NCBI GenBank assembly: GCA_900114405.1
Contig: FOSY01000001.1
Span: 186,001-250,000 of the forward strand
Reading direction: 5' to 3'
From: Lachnospiraceae bacterium KH1T2
GTDB lineage: Bacteria; Bacillota; Clostridia; Lachnospirales; Lachnospiraceae
Length of the DNA: 64,000 bases
How positions within the stretch are numbered: the first letter of the stretch is position 1; every line of letters begins with the position of its first letter. Shown piece by piece: positions 61,237-64,000 of this stretch. The notes beneath the pieces are model-generated. The model made no database searches and was not told where the DNA came from. It was given only the letters and a program-made list of their open reading frames with translations. The position numbers and the translations under genes were made by a program.

Positions 61237-62013
61237 ATGATTCTGGCTATCGATATGGGAAATACTAATATAGAGGTGGGTTGTGTCGACGACGATCGCA
61301 TTCACTTTACTGAACGCATTGCAACCGACATAAGAAAAACAGAGCTTGAGTATGCCGTTTTACTTAAAACTGTACTTGAACTTCACAATATTGATCCTGA
61401 AGAGATCACCGGTGCAATAATCTCATCTGTAGTTCCGCCGCTCACACACATTATAAAGCAGGCTATAAGAATGCTTCTGCATTTCTCGCCTATGGTCGTA
61501 GGTGCAGGTCTTAAAACAGGACTCAATATCCGTATGGACAACCCTGCATCAGTAGGTGCAGATCTTGTCGTTGATTCCGTAGCCGGCATGCACGAGTACG
61601 GCGCACCACTTATCATCATTGATATGGGAACAGCAACTACCATCAGCGTTCTTGATAAGAATAATAATTACAGCGGCGGCGCTATCATCCCGGGTGTTAG
61701 AGTTTCTCTCGAAGCGCTTGTCGGACAGACATCGCAGCTCCCTCGCATATCACTTGGCGCTCCAAAGAAATGCATCGGTAAAAACACCATCGACTGCATG
61801 AAGAGCGGTATCATCAACGGTCAGGCAGCCCTGATCGACGGAATGATCGACCGTTTCCGTGATGAGCTGGGCTACGACGCAAGAGTTATTGCCACCGGCG
61901 GGCTTGCCAAGGTTATCATTCCGCACTGCAGACATGAGATTCACCTTGATAACATGCTCATGCTTAAAGGTCTTAAATATATTTATGATAAAAATGTAAA
62001 AAAAGATAAATAA
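61237..62013 (+). CDS. coaX: Type III pantothenate kinase
   Basis: First step of coenzyme A synthesis, independent of feedback by CoA. The 258-residue protein starts MILAIDMGNTNIEVG (phosphate-binding loop), with DLVVDSVAGMHEYGAPLIIIDMGTATTISVL containing the catalytic Asp and GGAIIPGVRVSLEAL, ATGGLAKVI at the end. The ATG at 61237 follows GGAGG by six bases; an upstream reading adds 29 residues without support. It is a lone plus-strand gene with its own terminator. Confidence 0.96.
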   Translation: MILAIDMGNTNIEVGCVDDDRIHFTERIATDIRKTELEYAVLLKTVLELHNIDPEEITGAIISSVVPPLTHIIKQAIRMLLHFSPMVVGAGLKTGLNIRMDNPASVGADLVVDSVAGMHEYGAPLIIIDMGTATTISVLDKNNNYSGGAIIPGVRVSLEALVGQTSQLPRISLGAPKKCIGKNTIDCMKSGIINGQAALIDGMIDRFRDELGYDARVIATGGLAKVIIPHCRHEIHLDNMLMLKGLKYIYDKNVKKDK

Positions 62014-62018
62014 TCAGC

Positions 62019-62055
62019 AAGCGGCCGGTTCGATACTGAACCAGCCGCTTTTTTC
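62019..62055 (+). terminator. Intrinsic terminator after coaX
   Basis: AGCGGCCGGTTC and GAACCAGCCGCT around a six-base loop, followed by TTTTTT. Its end overlaps the stop codon region of the convergent PHP gene. Confidence 0.9.
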
Positions 62056-62845
62056 ATCTTCCTGTTCTTAAAAACAGTTCTTTTTTCTTCAATTCCAATT
62101 TTCTTTTATGACGTTTCATTATCGCACCGGCTTTATTATAAAACCAAAATCCCTGCACAAGTACATTATTCAGCGGTCCCAGCCTGTCTTTTGCCGTTTT
62201 GCCATATAATTCTCCGCCGCAGCTTATCCCTATCGCTCCATTTTTCATGTATGCAATAAGTTCAGACTCCGTCTTTATATCATCCGGAACATTAGTCCAT
62301 GCAGTACCTACACAGTCAATCCTATGTGCGTCAGAGCCGCCTGTTCCCGGCTTATGGTAAACATTTGCGATAACTCTCGCCTCAGAATTACTCTCTTCAC
62401 TCTCACATGCATTAAAAGCTTCCACGAAATCAAATTTAAGCATCGTCGAAACTTTATGTCCACGCCTTGTATTACAAAAACTCATGTATGCTGATCCGCA
62501 TGGATGTGCAGGACCTAATATCCCACCATGCTTATGAACTATATCTATCAGCATAGCTACCGGCATTCCTCGCATTTCAAGTATCCTAAGCTTCAATGAT
62601 TCCGGCATGATGCATATAATATGCCCTGCGTCGATAGTATCGTACTCTACGCCTTTAAATACCACAAAATCATCGTATTTACCCCATAAATTATCCTTGA
62701 AATAGCGATACCCATCATAGGAATCATGATCTGTGACCACCATTCCTCCAAATCCCAATGCTCTAAGTTTTTCGATGTATTCTACAATACTTACACCTGC
62801 ATCGGGTGAGCCTTCCTTAGTGTGACAGTGCATATCAATTTTCAA
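62054..62845 (-). CDS. PHP-domain phosphoesterase
   Basis: A 263-residue PHP fold protein with the metal motifs DMHCHTKEGSPDAG, VVTDHDSYDG, ILGPAHPCGS and GGSDAHRIDCVG, unlike HisJ in spacing. Proteins of this kind hydrolyse small phosphate esters. It ends next to coaX and starts 32 bases after the receiver gene, so co-transcription with the latter is possible. The substrate is not known. The tail (about 225-263) is basic and may be a nucleic-acid or membrane contact. Confidence 0.85.
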   Translation of the reverse strand: MKIDMHCHTKEGSPDAGVSIVEYIEKLRALGFGGMVVTDHDSYDGYRYFKDNLWGKYDDFVVFKGVEYDTIDAGHIICIMPESLKLRILEMRGMPVAMLIDIVHKHGGILGPAHPCGSAYMSFCNTRRGHKVSTMLKFDFVEAFNACESEESNSEARVIANVYHKPGTGGSDAHRIDCVGTAWTNVPDDIKTESELIAYMKNGAIGISCGGELYGKTAKDRLGPLNNVLVQGFWFYNKAGAIMKRHKRKLELKKKELFLRTGR

Positions 62846-62877
62846 GCCTTATCCTCCCAAAGAACTGAAGGTTTTCT

Positions 62878-63642
62878 TTATCCAAGCACTTCCTTTATCC
62901 TCTTCATCAGTTCTTCTCTCTTTACCGGCTTAACGAGGAATCCACTAGGATGAAGTGATAATGATTTCATTACCATATCCTTCTCAGAATTACCTGTAAG
63001 GAAAATAACCGGGACTGTCTTGCCATTCTCTAGATAACGTATTCTCTGAAGAGTTGCCGGTCCATCGAGCCCTGGCATGAAACAGTCCAGCAGAATAATG
63101 TCAGGAAACTGCTTTTCAACAAACTTGAGTGCCATTTCTCCGCTCTTTACACAGGTAACCTTAAAATTTTCATCGAGGTAACTCTTCATAAGGCGAAGCG
63201 CAACAACATCATCATCAACGACAAGAACATGCCGTGGTCTTGACATCGAAAGAATCATTCTTTCTACTATGTCTAGCAATTTTCCAGATTTTATCGATGT
63301 ATCTGCGATGTAATCCGGGTCCTTAAACACATTTTCATGATAAAGCCTCTGATCTTCCGGATCAGCTATCAAAATCAGTGGAATACCACTATAACGCTCG
63401 TCTTCAGAAACATCTATCAACGGAAACATCTTTTGTCTTGTGAGGCCTTCTGCATATATTATGATGCAGTCTGGTATATATCCCCCCAGATTTCCAAGTA
63501 TATCCGTTCCTGAAAGCAGCGCACTCTTAAACTTGTACAAACCGTCAAATGAGCGTTCATAACGACGCAGCTTGTCCGCGTCAGTTGATATTATTAATAC
63601 TTTATCCACATTTAACCCCAATTCTGGAATGACCCTTCGCAT
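62878..63642 (-). CDS. Double-receiver response regulator
   Basis: A 254-residue protein made of two receiver domains and no output domain. The N-terminal receiver (about 12-130) is degenerate: it begins VDKVLIISTDADKL and has no acidic pair or phospho-acceptor where expected. The C-terminal receiver (about 137-254) is canonical: VVDDDVVALRLM, phospho-acceptor Asp in IILLDCFMPG, LTGNS, and the Lys in FLVKPVKREEL. It may act as a phosphotransfer partner for the protein encoded just upstream. The start codon is uncertain; a GTG 11 codons later is also possible. Confidence 0.85.
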   Translation of the reverse strand: MRRVIPELGLNVDKVLIISTDADKLRRYERSFDGLYKFKSALLSGTDILGNLGGYIPDCIIIYAEGLTRQKMFPLIDVSEDERYSGIPLILIADPEDQRLYHENVFKDPDYIADTSIKSGKLLDIVERMILSMSRPRHVLVVDDDVVALRLMKSYLDENFKVTCVKSGEMALKFVEKQFPDIILLDCFMPGLDGPATLQRIRYLENGKTVPVIFLTGNSEKDMVMKSLSLHPSGFLVKPVKREELMKRIKEVLG

Positions 63643-63756
63643 TCCCTACGTTAGCCTTCATACTCTTAGTTTAACATAACTTTCAGATATTGCACACAAA
63701 ATAACATTATTACACAAAATAAAAAACATTCCTGTGATTGTATCAGAAATTATTTT

Positions 63757-64000
63757 TTAGTTTTCATCGAGAATTTCGTGCACAGTTTCTATTGCCGCAT
63801 CATAATCAAAATCATCCAATTGCTTTGCAACTTTTTTGAATACTTCCATAAGCTTTGAATCACTTATAACATTTTGATTTTTTGAATTAGCTGCATCGCA
63901 AAGCTCAATTGCTTTTCGCGCCGACATATAGACCGGCTTGAAAAGTTCACTAAGTTCCTCCTGCTCCGCTGCTATTTCATCAACCTTTTCTTCCTTTGCC
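63757..64000 (-). CDS. C-terminal end of a large protein, possibly an Hpt/hybrid histidine kinase (partial)
   Basis: Eighty-one complete codons to a TAA; the gene continues beyond the window. The residues are acidic and helical: AKEEKVDEIAAEQEELSELF, KPVYMSARKAIELCD, then KVAKQLDDFDYDAAIETVHEILDEN at the end. The last segment resembles the helical tail that closes Hpt or hybrid sensor kinase proteins (xLDDFDYDAA-type), and the next gene encodes a receiver protein, which supports a phosphorelay. Too little is visible to be sure. Confidence 0.5.
   Translation of the reverse strand, partial: AKEEKVDEIAAEQEELSELFKPVYMSARKAIELCDAANSKNQNVISDSKLMEVFKKVAKQLDDFDYDAAIETVHEILDEN

Overview
The window reads as a chromosome segment of an anaerobic, low-to-moderate GC Bacillota bacterium, most likely a Lachnospiraceae member (Butyrivibrio/Pseudobutyrivibrio-like). 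The signs are a very large pyruvate:ferredoxin oxidoreductase, a monomeric [FeFe] hydrogenase, a SufCBDSU operon of the clostridial type, a GerW/YtfJ sporulation protein, T-box control of pheST, zinc-type L28, and small lineage proteins such as DUF6472. Species is inference; no rRNA gene is present. Coding is dense and nearly all on the minus strand. Plus-strand exceptions are an XRE regulator, a FliD-like protein, a PHP phosphatase plus acyltransferase pair, and coaX.

Layout. 1-794: 5' part of queA. 899-6119: a cobalamin-riboswitch operon for an exported CbiK-type chelatase lipoprotein, a binding lipoprotein and a FecCD-type ABC importer. 6187-10042: pheST with a Phe T-box leader. 10105-12253: an XRE regulator gene flanked by two unassigned minus-strand structured RNAs. 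12285-14090: pckA with an operator-like palindrome at its promoter. 14154-21650: a run of cotH-like, asp23 (yloU), DAK2 (yloV), recG and an M24 aminopeptidase. 21797-29784: rpmB, then a cell-envelope/division run (zapA, two U32 proteins, ftsW/rodA, a class B PBP, DUF2953, gerW). 29793-32874: ruvAB with three small membrane proteins. 32976-35050: rpsU, a small hypothetical gene and a FliD-like secreted protein with two repeats.

35050-45711: the redox/Fe-S block ([FeFe] hydrogenase, PFOR, SufCBDSU). PFOR makes reduced ferredoxin, the hydrogenase can discharge or sense it, and Suf supplies their clusters. 45768-51884: pyk-DUF6472, then a murL-murD2-recQ operon that encodes the alternative route to D-Glu in peptidoglycan and is preceded by a structured leader with a terminator-like end. 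51954-52380: four tRNA genes formed by exact tandem duplication of a Met-Val pair. 52466-55978: the gapA-pgk-tpiA glycolytic cluster. 56020-58964: PHP phosphatase, acyltransferase and XerD, with a 146-nt nested inverted repeat between the convergent genes. 59134-62055: aspartate-type aminotransferase, Nudix hydrolase and coaX. 62054-64000: a PHP-domain protein, a double-receiver response regulator and the C-terminal end of a large protein that runs off the window.

The strongest candidates for new biology are the structured RNA ahead of murL, the ncRNA at 11961-12219 with near-consensus promoter and terminator, the second candidate RNA at 10105-10240, the exported CbiK chelatase operon, the MurD2/MurL pair and the giant inverted repeat beside xerD. 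All functional calls rest on reading motifs by eye; no database search was run.
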